Assembly: GCA_958402495.1 (NCBI GenBank)
Contig: CATXTS010000029.1
Location: 1-17,722, forward strand
DNA length: 17,722 bases
Origin: an uncultured Clostridiaceae bacterium
Lineage (GTDB): Bacteria > Bacillota > Clostridia > TANB77 > CAG-508
Reading direction: 5' to 3'
A program made the position numbers and the translations under genes. Positions 7,161 through 14,475 of the stretch are shown here, one piece after another. Position 1 is the stretch's first letter. Every line of letters starts with the position of its first letter. The notes below the pieces were generated by a model. That model was not told where the DNA came from. It saw nothing but the letters and a program-made list of their open reading frames with translations, and searched no databases.

Positions 7161-7228
7161 AATAAGCAGTGTCCCCAGTGGACAGTTTTGTCCATTGGGA
7201 CCAGGTCCACATGGACAAAATAAAAAAG
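7161..7228 (+). repeat. 68-nt structured direct repeat, copy 2
   Basis: It is identical to 6040-6107 except at two positions (7178 and 7185, both G for A). Both lie in the left arm of the main stem and convert A-U pairs into G·U pairs when read as plus-strand RNA. Downstream there is a Shine-Dalgarno-like AAGGAAG but no start codon close by. The copy instead lies upstream of the promoter of the response regulator gene. It could be the scar or right boundary of the pilin-like cassette. Confidence 0.9.
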
Positions 7229-7262
7229 GAAGTTAATAAAACCTTAATCAAATACTAGTTTT

Positions 7263-7287
7263 TTTCTTAAGAAATATGTGATATACT
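7263..7287 (+). promoter_or_regulatory. Putative promoter and palindrome for the two-component operon
   Basis: TATACT (7282-7287) with an upstream TG (extended -10) lies 29 bases before the response regulator start. No good -35 is visible. The perfect palindrome TTTCTTAAGAAA (7263-7274) sits in the spacer region and may be an operator, perhaps for autoregulation (inference). Confidence 0.5.
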
Positions 7288-7316
7288 AGAAGACAGAGAA
7301 AAGAGGGGGAAAGGAT

Positions 7317-8024
7317 ATGTATAATATATTAATTTGTGATGATGATAAAGAAATAGTAAAAGCGATAGAAATTTATTTAAGTAAAGAAGGATATCATATA
7401 TTAAAAGCCTATAATGGAAAAGAAGCTTTACAAATCATAAAAGAACAAGAAGTGCATCTATTAATTCTAGATATTATGATGCCAGAAATGGATGGTATGA
7501 CAGTAGCAAACCTTGTTAGAAAAGACAAAAAAATACCTATCATTATGTTGTCAGCCAAATCAGAAGACTATGATAAAATAGCAGGACTAAATGAAGGGGC
7601 AGATGATTATGTAACTAAACCATTTAACCCATTAGAACTAATTGCTAGAGTCAATTCACAAATTAGAAGGTATACATCATTAGGTTCTATTGCCCAAACA
7701 GAACAAGAAAATGAAAATATTTACCAAACAGGGGAACTACGCATTGACGACAATACCAAACAAGTACTCATGGAAGGAAAAGAAATTAAACTAACACCAA
7801 CAGAATACAATATTTTAAAATTCCTAATTAAAAATAAAGGAAAAGTATATTCTATAGAACAAATTTATGAAAATGTTTGGGAAGATGAAGCCTATGGAGC
7901 AGAAAACTTAATTGCTGTACATATTAGACATATTAGAGAAAAAATAGAAATAAACCCTAGAGACCCCAAATATCTAAAAGTTATATGGGGAATAGGCTAT
8001 AAAATAGAAAAAATAGACGAATAA
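7317..8024 (+). CDS. OmpR-family response regulator
   Basis: This 235-residue regulator has an N-terminal receiver domain (about 1-118) with acidic pocket D8-D10, phospho-acceptor D52 in LILDIMMPEMDG, S79 and K101 in VTKPFNP. The C-terminal winged-helix DNA-binding domain (about 135-235) includes LTPTEYNILKFLIKN, AVHIRHIREKIE and the final wing VIWGIGYKI. It should be phosphorylated by the kinase encoded 39 bases downstream and then bind direct repeats at target promoters. The start at 7317 follows a purine-rich GAGGGGGAAAGG. The targets are not deducible. The adjacent pilin-like gene and a palindrome in its own promoter region are candidates only by position. Confidence 0.95.
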   Translation: MYNILICDDDKEIVKAIEIYLSKEGYHILKAYNGKEALQIIKEQEVHLLILDIMMPEMDGMTVANLVRKDKKIPIIMLSAKSEDYDKIAGLNEGADDYVTKPFNPLELIARVNSQIRRYTSLGSIAQTEQENENIYQTGELRIDDNTKQVLMEGKEIKLTPTEYNILKFLIKNKGKVYSIEQIYENVWEDEAYGAENLIAVHIRHIREKIEINPRDPKYLKVIWGIGYKIEKIDE

Positions 8025-8063
8025 AAACAGGGTAAGAAAATAAAAAAGAAAGAAGGAAAAAAA

Positions 8064-10094
8064 GTGAAACGAATCAAAGAATCAGGCTTTTTAAAAGTTA
8101 TGTGCTATATACTAATACCCATTATAGTATTAATACTTTTAATGAGTAGTATATATCTTTCTTACCAAACGCAAAACCAATATAATATGCATGTAAAAGA
8201 TTACTATCAAACAGAAACATTTGCCAGTCAATATTATTCTGTACTACAAAATATATATCACTATTTACTACAACCAATCCAAGAAGAAGACACAGAAGAA
8301 ATATCCTATTATTATTCTTACTTTTATGACTATTCCCTTATAAAAGATGCAGAAGAGAAAGTGTATTATCAAAATGGTGGACGAATGGGAAATACAACAA
8401 AATACTATGACTATGTCATCATAGATAAACAAGAAAATACCATATACACCAATATGCGAAATGAAAACTACCAAGAAGAAATAGAAAATTTAAAACAACA
8501 ACCATATCACTGGTATTATGAAGGAAATAGCATCCAGACAGATATGCAGAAAATGACAGAGCAAAACTTAAAATATGACTATAGTTTAGAAACCATAGAA
8601 AGATTAAAAAATGACCGATTCACCATATATATAGCTTTTGACCAAAATAAATTAGAAAGTGGAAATGACATATATATGCAAAAAGTCTTTTATGACTCTA
8701 TGCTAACCTTAGAAAATGTACCAATGTATATTATTCCCATCTGTGTCATCCTCTTATTAGCAATTGGCGTCTATCTAATTTGGTCAATAGGCCATCAAAA
8801 AGGAATAGAAGGGATAGCCCTAAACTCATTAGATAAATTGCCCTATGAAATAATCGGTATCATAGCTTTTCTTATGTTATTCTTTGTAATGCTTATAGCA
8901 AATGTCTTAGAAACCATAACACCAAACTTTTTAATCCTATCATTCTGGGCAATTGACTACTTTGTAGCCTATATCATATGTGCTGTAGTAGGGGTTACGA
9001 CTATTAAAAGGATGAAAGCTAAAATTTTCTTTAAAGAATTATGGATTTCTAAAATGATGAGAGCATTTGGAAGACAATGGAAACAAATAGAAAAAGCCTT
9101 TAGAGAAAACCCCGCAACGACTAAAAAAGTGGTTATTCTATATTGGATATTCATCATCATTAGTAGTATTCTGATTGCTATGCAAGGTAGCTTCTTTATG
9201 TTCTTAGTATTAATCGGATTCTGGATATGGAGTTTCTACAAAGTATTAAAATATATGAAACATTTAGCCCATATTAAAGAATCATTAAAAGAAATCTATG
9301 AAGGAAAAGAAAACGTAGTGATTGCATCAGAAGACTTAGAAAAAAGTTTAAAAGAAATGGCAGAATATATCAACGATATAGCCAGAGGATTCTCCAATGC
9401 TATAGAAAAAAGTCTAAAAAGCGAAAGAATGAAAACAGAATTGATTACCAACGTATCCCATGACATCAAAACGCCACTTACTTCTATTATAAACTATGTG
9501 GACTTACTAAAAAAAGAAGAAATGCCTAATGACAGAGCAAGAGAATACCTAGAAGTATTAGACAACAAATCCCAAAGGCTAAAAAGACTAACAGAAGACT
9601 TAGTAGAAGCATCTAAAGCCTCATCAGGCAACATTAAACTGAATATAGAAAAACTAAATGTAAAAGAACTCATGAAACAAATATCTGGAGAATTTGAAGA
9701 CAAATTCCAAGAAAGAAGACTAGAATTAAACCTAACTATGCCAGAAGAAGACTGCATCATAGAAGCAGACAGTAGGTATCTATACAGAGTTATAGAAAAC
9801 ATGTATGCCAATGTTGTCAAATATGCACTAGAAGCATCTAGAGTATATGTAGACATCGTACCAGTAGAAAACGAACTACAAATTCAGATTAAAAACATAT
9901 CCAAAGAAAGACTAAACATCACAGCAGACGAACTAATGCAAAGATTTGTAAGAGGCGACAGTTCTAGAAACACAGAAGGAAGCGGACTAGGATTATCGAT
10001 AGCCCAAAGCTTAACCGAATTACAAGGCGGAAAATTCTCCATATATCTAGACGGAGACTTATTTAAAGTCATTATCCAATTCAAAAAACAATGA
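8064..10094 (+). CDS. Multi-spanning sensor histidine kinase, partner of the adjacent regulator
   Basis: This 676-residue kinase has a first membrane helix (about 11-33) and an extracytoplasmic domain of about 185 residues rich in Tyr, Asn and Gln. Five helices follow, near 221-241, 262-284, 288-312, 355-373 and 376-393. A linker helix leads to the dimerisation domain with H466 in NVSHDIKTPLTSI. The ATPase domain has the N-box ENMYANVVKYA (N579, N583) and the G2 box GSGLGLSIA (639-647). The usual G1 motif DxGxG is absent and IKNISKERLN (about 609-618) stands in its place. That is a known pattern in some Bacillota kinases, to my recollection. The start is GTG at 8064, with AGAAGG (8051-8056) seven bases upstream. 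The signal sensed is unknown. Confidence 0.92.
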   Translation: MKRIKESGFLKVMCYILIPIIVLILLMSSIYLSYQTQNQYNMHVKDYYQTETFASQYYSVLQNIYHYLLQPIQEEDTEEISYYYSYFYDYSLIKDAEEKVYYQNGGRMGNTTKYYDYVIIDKQENTIYTNMRNENYQEEIENLKQQPYHWYYEGNSIQTDMQKMTEQNLKYDYSLETIERLKNDRFTIYIAFDQNKLESGNDIYMQKVFYDSMLTLENVPMYIIPICVILLLAIGVYLIWSIGHQKGIEGIALNSLDKLPYEIIGIIAFLMLFFVMLIANVLETITPNFLILSFWAIDYFVAYIICAVVGVTTIKRMKAKIFFKELWISKMMRAFGRQWKQIEKAFRENPATTKKVVILYWIFIIISSILIAMQGSFFMFLVLIGFWIWSFYKVLKYMKHLAHIKESLKEIYEGKENVVIASEDLEKSLKEMAEYINDIARGFSNAIEKSLKSERMKTELITNVSHDIKTPLTSIINYVDLLKKEEMPNDRAREYLEVLDNKSQRLKRLTEDLVEASKASSGNIKLNIEKLNVKELMKQISGEFEDKFQERRLELNLTMPEEDCIIEADSRYLYRVIENMYANVVKYALEASRVYVDIVPVENELQIQIKNISKERLNITADELMQRFVRGDSSRNTEGSGLGLSIAQSLTELQGGKFSIYLDGDLFKVIIQFKKQ

Positions 10095-10120
10095 GGGACG
10101 GGGTATTTTTGTTTAAGTAA

Positions 10121-10161
10121 AAAATAAGAAGGAAAGTAAAAAATGCTTTCCTTCTTATTTT
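10121..10161. terminator. Bidirectional terminator between the kinase gene and the COG2426 gene
   Basis: AAAATAAGAAGGAAAG (10121-10136) pairs perfectly over 16 bp with 10146-10161 around a 9-nt loop. The T- and A-runs at the stem base would serve both convergent genes. Confidence 0.8.
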
Positions 10162-10167
10162 CTGGTT

Positions 10168-10671
10168 TTAACCAACTTGTTGGAATAAATATTGAATACC
10201 GCCATTAGCGATGGCAGTTAGCGTCAATACAATCACTCCTGCTGTAAGCACACCGGCAATAATTGGTGGAATTGCTTTTTTAGGTGGTAAATCTAAAAAA
10301 TTAGCAATTAAAGAACCTACCCAAGCACCTGTTCCAGGTAAAGGGATAGCTACGAAAAGAAAAAGACCTAAAGCGGCAAAGTTTTGTAATCTTTCATTTT
10401 CTTCAATATGCTTAGTTGCCTTCTCACTTGCCCAATCTATAATGATTTTAAAGGGTTTCCATCTACCAAAAAAGTCAAATAAAGGTCTAATGTATTTAAC
10501 AATAAAGTAGACTGGGAGAATATTTCCAATAAAACTGGCGATAAAAGATTCTACATAGTTTAAATGGAAGGTAAATACACCTACGGGAATGGCACCTCTT
10601 AACTCAATAATGGGAATCATGCCAACAAAAGCAGTTGCTAAATATTTTACAATCAAAGGTAATGTTTCCAT
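10168..10671 (-). CDS. COG2426 / small multidrug export-type membrane protein
   Basis: This 167-residue polytopic protein has helices near residues 7-22, 40-62, 97-111 and 130-158. Two half-site motifs typical of the family are visible: PIIELRGAIPVG (20-31) and its partner PLPGTGAWVGS (110-120). These suggest re-entrant loops arranged with pseudo-symmetry. The family is annotated as putative small multi-drug export proteins on old evidence, and true transport function is not established. The start at 10671 has AGGAGG seven bases upstream on the minus strand. It is a monocistronic unit with its own putative promoter and a shared terminator. Confidence 0.88.
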   Translation of the reverse strand: METLPLIVKYLATAFVGMIPIIELRGAIPVGVFTFHLNYVESFIASFIGNILPVYFIVKYIRPLFDFFGRWKPFKIIIDWASEKATKHIEENERLQNFAALGLFLFVAIPLPGTGAWVGSLIANFLDLPPKKAIPPIIAGVLTAGVIVLTLTAIANGGIQYLFQQVG

Positions 10672-10703
10672 AGAAATCCTCCTATTTTTTATTCATGAAA
10701 ACT

Positions 10704-10732
10704 ATTCTACAATAAACAGACAAAAAAGTCCA
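10704..10732 (-). promoter_or_regulatory. Putative promoter of the COG2426 gene
   Basis: On the minus strand TGGACT (10732-10727), a 17-bp spacer and TAGAAT (10709-10704), about 33 bases before the start codon. Confidence 0.5.
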
Positions 10733-10825
10733 CTATTTTCAATAAAATTATAAGCAAACAAAGATAGATGTTCGATAAAAATATTTGTAAAAACTAGAAA
10801 AATTGGAAAAAATAACTTTTAGGGA

Positions 10826-10869
10826 TTTTGTCGAAAAAGATTGACAAAAAGAAGTGCTTAAATTATGAT
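10826..10869 (+). promoter_or_regulatory. Promoter and overlapping dyad of the Tim44-SPFH operon
   Basis: TTGACA (10841-10846), a 17-bp spacer and TATGAT (10864-10869) form a strong sigma-A-type promoter. The inverted repeat TTTTGTC (10826-10832) / GACAAAA (10843-10849), 10 bp apart, covers the -35 and may bind a repressor. Confidence 0.7.
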
Positions 10870-10906
10870 AAACTTAAGAAAATAAAAAGGAGTGCGTAAG
10901 AGAAAT

Positions 10907-11845
10907 ATGAAAAAGAAAATTGTCATGTTAATTCTATGCCTTATCTTGTCAATTTCTACATATTCATTAGCCGATGTAGGCAGTTTTGACCGTTATGATA
11001 GTGACTCTTCTAGTGATTGGGGCTCCTCTTCCTCTAGCAGTTGGGATTCTAGCTCTTCTAGTAGTTGGGACGATGATTATAGTTATGGAGGACATTATAC
11101 AACAACATCTACAACAAGTGGCAGTTTAGGAATTGCTATATCTACTATTTTTGTTATTTTAGTAGTAGCCTATATCATTACCAAGACACAGAAACAGCAT
11201 CAAGGAAGAAGAAACATACCGTATGTACCTACTAATAGGGGGAATGCAGTATTAGGAGAAATCAGCCAAGAAGCCTCTATACGAAATGCTAACAAAATAC
11301 AAGAAATAGACCCACTATTCTCTGAACAAAAATTTATAGCATGGACAAAAGACTTGTTCATAAAATTACAAAATGCATGGACCAAAAGAGACTGGGAATC
11401 AATGAGACTTTTTGAAACAGAAACCTTATTTGAGCAACATTTAGCACAAATACAAGGATATATAGACACCAATCGAATCAATGTGATAGACAGAATTAGC
11501 ATAACCTATGCCTACATTTATAACTTCAAACAAGAAGGTGGAAAAGACATCGTAGAAGTAGCCTTAAAATCTGTTATGAAAGACTATATCATTCATGCTA
11601 CTACAAAAGAAGTAATAGAAGGTAGCAAGGAAGCCGACAGAGGTAACTTATATAAACTAACTTTTGAAAGAACAACGGGTATCAAAACGACACAGCAAAC
11701 AGAAGAAATAAGAACAACGAACTGCCCAAACTGTGGAGCACCTACTAAAATCACTTCTTCAGGAAAATGCGACTATTGTGGAAGTATCATTACTACAAGA
11801 GATTACGGTTGGGTATTAGCAAATTTAGAACCATTTAGAAGGTAA
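10907..11845 (+). CDS. Membrane protein with Ser/Trp-rich linker, Tim44-like domain and zinc ribbon
   Basis: This 312-residue protein starts with a signal-type helix (1-22, ending SLADV). A low-complexity Ser/Asp/Trp tract (24-60, repeated SSSSSW-type units) follows, then a second membrane helix (73-92). The region about 122-256 resembles a Tim44-like domain (FxxWxxxLFIKLQNAWTKRDWE..., then YxYNFKQEGGKDIVEVALKSVMKDY). It ends with a zinc ribbon, C273-x2-C276 ... C288-x2-C291. The likely topology places the serine tract outside and the Tim44-like and ribbon parts in the cytoplasm. I chose the ATG at 10907 because it begins a clean signal peptide; GGAG (10889-10892) is 14 bases away. A GTG at 10892 is also in frame but would overlap the ribosome binding site. 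The SPFH gene follows after 18 bases. Exact function unknown. Confidence 0.75.
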   Translation: MKKKIVMLILCLILSISTYSLADVGSFDRYDSDSSSDWGSSSSSSWDSSSSSSWDDDYSYGGHYTTTSTTSGSLGIAISTIFVILVVAYIITKTQKQHQGRRNIPYVPTNRGNAVLGEISQEASIRNANKIQEIDPLFSEQKFIAWTKDLFIKLQNAWTKRDWESMRLFETETLFEQHLAQIQGYIDTNRINVIDRISITYAYIYNFKQEGGKDIVEVALKSVMKDYIIHATTKEVIEGSKEADRGNLYKLTFERTTGIKTTQQTEEIRTTNCPNCGAPTKITSSGKCDYCGSIITTRDYGWVLANLEPFRR

Positions 11846-11863
11846 AATAAAGGAGGAAAAAAT

Positions 11864-13078
11864 ATGGGACTTATTAAAGCCGCAACTAGTGCAATAGGAA
11901 GTACAATGCACGACCAATGGAAGGAGGCCATTCGTTGTGAAAATATGACTAATGAAATATTGATGGAAAAGCAAACAACACCAACAGGTGTTATAACTAA
12001 CAAAAGTACGATTATTGTAGCACCAGGACAATGTGCTATTATTTATGATAATGGTAGAGTTATCGATGCTACTGCAGAAGAAGGTATTTATACCTTTGAC
12101 ACATCTTCTTCACCATCCTTCTTTGCAGGACAATTTGGAGCCGTATTTAAAGAAATGTGGCAGAGATTTACATATGATGGAGCTAGCGCCAAACAACAAG
12201 CCGTATTTTTCTTCAACATTAAAGAAATCGTAGATAATAAATTTGGAACAGCATCACCAATTCCATTTCAAGACTGGTCACATCCGATACCAAACCAGAT
12301 GACCAATACCATCACACCACTAAGAGTGCAAATTAAATGCTTTGGAACTTACACTTTTTATATAGAAAACCCAGCCTTATTTATGAGCAAAATAGCAGGA
12401 ACTGCGCAAATTTATAAAAAGCAACAATTAACAGAACAATTAAGAAGTGAAGTCATGGCTGTATTCCAAAATGTAGTAAATGAATTAGGGGATAGTAAAC
12501 ACAAAGTACCCGTTTTAGAAATGCCGAGTCAAACCGATGAAATCAGACAAATGATGGATGAGCAAGTCTTTGATGAGCCAATGAGACAAAGAGGAATAAA
12601 AATTAACTGCTTTGCAGTAGAATCCGTTACTCTAGATGAAGAATCTAAACAAAAAATAGACGATTATGAACTAAGTTCTAATAGCTATATGCAACAAGGA
12701 AAAATGGTAGGTGCTTATTCAGAAGCTGTAAAAAGTGCAGCAGAAAACCAAGCAGGAAGTATGAATGGATTTATGGGAATCGGTATGATGAACATGGCAA
12801 CTGGCAATGTAGTGAGTAATGCTACTGCAGCATCTTGGCAACCAAGTGCCAATAACCATATAGACTTACAACAAGATAGCCAAAAGGAAGAAAAAATAGA
12901 ACAAGAACAAAAAGAAGATAACTGGAATTGCACATGTGGAGCACAAAAGCAAACAGGAAAATTCTGTATGCAATGTGGAAAGAAAAAACCAGAAGAAAAG
13001 GAATGTCCAACTTGTAAAAACAAAGTACCAGAAGATGCTAAATTTTGTAGCCACTGTGGAACCAAATTAGAAGAATAG
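11864..13078 (+). CDS. SPFH-domain protein with two C-terminal zinc ribbons (YdjI-like)
   Basis: This 404-residue protein opens with a YdjI-type segment, MGLIKAATSAIGSTMHDQWKEAI. An SPFH/band-7-like core (about 35-265; VAPGQCAIIYDNGRV, FFAGQFG, PLRVQIKCFGTYTFYI, GIKINCFAVESV) and a helical, glycine- and methionine-containing stretch (270-335) follow. Two zinc ribbons close it: C356-x-C358...C368-x2-C371 and C381-x2-C384...C395-x2-C398. SPFH proteins form membrane-associated oligomers. The B. subtilis homologue YdjI is linked to the PspA envelope-stress system, to my recollection. No PspA gene is seen here. AAGGAGG lies just before the ATG. It pairs with the upstream Tim44-like gene, which also ends in a zinc ribbon, so the two products probably act together at the membrane (inference). 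Confidence 0.85.
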   Translation: MGLIKAATSAIGSTMHDQWKEAIRCENMTNEILMEKQTTPTGVITNKSTIIVAPGQCAIIYDNGRVIDATAEEGIYTFDTSSSPSFFAGQFGAVFKEMWQRFTYDGASAKQQAVFFFNIKEIVDNKFGTASPIPFQDWSHPIPNQMTNTITPLRVQIKCFGTYTFYIENPALFMSKIAGTAQIYKKQQLTEQLRSEVMAVFQNVVNELGDSKHKVPVLEMPSQTDEIRQMMDEQVFDEPMRQRGIKINCFAVESVTLDEESKQKIDDYELSSNSYMQQGKMVGAYSEAVKSAAENQAGSMNGFMGIGMMNMATGNVVSNATAASWQPSANNHIDLQQDSQKEEKIEQEQKEDNWNCTCGAQKQTGKFCMQCGKKKPEEKECPTCKNKVPEDAKFCSHCGTKLEE

Positions 13079-13087
13079 AAATATAAT

Positions 13088-13132
13088 AAGAATCCAAATA
13101 TTAGATAAATGTATAATATCTTGGATTCTTTT
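13088..13132 (+). terminator. Terminator of the Tim44-SPFH operon
   Basis: AAGAATCCAA (13088-13097) pairs with TTGGATTCTT (13121-13130), and an inner ATATTA/TAATAT extends the stem with one bulged C. A short T-run follows. The convergent pilin-like gene 2 ends at 13156. Confidence 0.75.
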
Positions 13133-13155
13133 CCATTTTTAAAAGAGAAAATATA

Positions 13156-14118
13156 TTATAAGCCAATAAGTGTTAGAATATTGTAAGTATTTGTGGCCAC
13201 ATAAGTACGGTCAACATATAAGGTAGCCACTTTCCCTTTCCAATCTTTGGTATCATATTTTGCTAAATATACATTAGAAAAAACAGAGTAATCTGTATAA
13301 CTAAGTGGAGTAGAGTTCACCGTAATCTTTAACTGAGACTGATAATTAGAAGTAAACCAATTTCCATTTGTAAGAAAATATAAAGTATCTTTTGTAATGG
13401 TAAAATTAATGGAGGTAATATTAGAATTAAAATTATATTGTGCATAATAAACGTAGAAATCTCCACTATTAATCTTTTGTATATTTTGTGCCATTACAGA
13501 AGCGCTATCTGTAGAAGAAGTAGTGACACCTTTTTCAGTAATAGCTTGTGCAACTGTAGACTTAAAACTGGTATATTCTGCTTGTAAATTAGTAAACTTA
13601 TTTTGTGACTCTTTTAACTGAGATTGTAAGTTTGCAATAAGCAAATCCTTTTGCACAATTTGGTTTTGTAAATCAGTAATAGTAGAATCTTTTATAGTCA
13701 CTTGATTTTGAAGATTTTCAATAGTCTTACGATTCTCCTCTATCTGTTTTTGCAAGCTAACAAGTAAAGCCTCTTTTTCTGCACAACTAGAAGTCAAACT
13801 ATCTATTTGTGTCTGCAAATCCAGTATCTGCTTTTGTAATTCAGATACTTGCTTTTGCAATAGAGCGATAATTTCCTCTTTTTTAGAACTTTCTTCATCT
13901 TCTGTCATTTGCTTACCTGTCTCTAATTCATAATATAATTGATTTAACTGCAAAGATTCAGCCTCTCCAGCTAAAAAAATATTTTGTTTAGCTTGCTTAG
14001 CTTTTGTAAAAATACCATTTTCTCCTATCGTTACATTTAAAGTAATTCCTGCCAAAATTATTAATAAGATAATGGTTATAACTAAACTAATAAATGTAAC
14101 ACCTTTTTCTGGATACAT
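13156..14118 (-). CDS. Pilin-like surface protein with long coiled coil (copy 2)
   Basis: This 320-residue protein has a class III prepilin signal: a short leader with G6 as cleavage site, then VTFISLVITIILLIILAGI. Again S, not E, is at +5. Residues 1-78 align without gaps to copy 1 at about 76% identity (59 of 78 by eye). After that it shares nothing obvious with copy 1. Residues 79-190 are a long coiled coil of repeated LQKQ/LQNQ/LQSQ heptads. Residues 189-219 (AQAITEKGVTTSSTDSASVMAQNIQKI) resemble a motif I know from phage tail proteins. The last 100 residues look beta-rich with many Tyr, Asn and Thr. The start at 14118 has AGGTGA five bases upstream on the minus strand. Probable role: membrane-anchored or fibre-forming surface adhesin with an interchangeable tip (inference). 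Confidence 0.8.
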   Translation of the reverse strand: MYPEKGVTFISLVITIILLIILAGITLNVTIGENGIFTKAKQAKQNIFLAGEAESLQLNQLYYELETGKQMTEDEESSKKEEIIALLQKQVSELQKQILDLQTQIDSLTSSCAEKEALLVSLQKQIEENRKTIENLQNQVTIKDSTITDLQNQIVQKDLLIANLQSQLKESQNKFTNLQAEYTSFKSTVAQAITEKGVTTSSTDSASVMAQNIQKINSGDFYVYYAQYNFNSNITSINFTITKDTLYFLTNGNWFTSNYQSQLKITVNSTPLSYTDYSVFSNVYLAKYDTKDWKGKVATLYVDRTYVATNTYNILTLIGL

Positions 14119-14268
14119 AAAATCACCTTTTATTCCTTATTATTTATAAATGAAGTAATGTATTTAAAAGTAAATACATATAAAACATAACAGTAAAACT
14201 ATAAATAAAACAAGTCACGTTATGTTATTTAGAAATTATAAAAAAGTTTATAAAATGAGCAAAATATA

Positions 14269-14298
14269 TTGACAAGCATATTCTTTTTGAGGTATACT
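14269..14298 (+). promoter_or_regulatory. Promoter upstream of the rpoB leader / ncRNA candidate
   Basis: TTGACA (14269-14274), an 18-bp spacer and TATACT (14293-14298). Transcription should start near 14305, about 415 bases before the rpoB start codon. Confidence 0.7.
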
Positions 14299-14304
14299 AA
14301 AGAA

Positions 14305-14475
14305 GTATAAGGAGTTTTATCGCTATAAGAGAAGATAAAACCATGGAATAACTCCAAATTAAAAGAAATAGTGGGGTTGAGAACCATAAAAAAATATATA
14401 ATATTTAAAAAGTAATAAGGAAACAAAAGCAAAGGTAGTTGGCAAAAATGAAAAAGATTGCCAACATACCTTTTT
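14305..14475 (+). ncRNA. Candidate non-coding or leader RNA ending in an intrinsic terminator
   Basis: This is the span between the promoter at 14269-14298 and a strong terminator. It has no convincing ORF. Its 5' part folds by eye: GGAGT (14311-14315) with ACTCC (14351-14355), enclosing TTTATC (14316-14321) with GATAAA (14334-14339). A small GGTT-GAG-AACC hairpin follows near 14374. I do not recognise a known riboswitch, T-box or ribosomal-protein leader signature. It could be an independent small RNA of about 170 nt or an attenuator controlling rpoB. Confidence 0.5.
14431..14475 (+). terminator. Intrinsic terminator 5' of rpoB
   Basis: AAAGGTA-GTTGGCAA (14431-14445) pairs with TTGCCAAC-A-TACCTTT (14458-14473) with a single bulged A and a 12-nt loop, followed by a T-run (14471-14475). 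It lies about 245 bases before the rpoB start. Confidence 0.75.

Noticed and set aside
6040..7228. CRISPR array made of the two 68-nt repeats
   Set aside because: There are only two copies, the repeat is longer than usual CRISPR repeats, the spacing is 1053 bases and holds a full gene, and no cas gene is present.
7161..7228. Integron attC site
   Set aside because: The recognisable attC core-site boxes are not seen and no integrase gene is in the window.
14305..14475. T-box, L10 leader, 6S RNA or known riboswitch
   Set aside because: No T-box antiterminator sequence and no ribosomal-protein leader or riboswitch core was recognised, and the ends do not pair as in 6S RNA.
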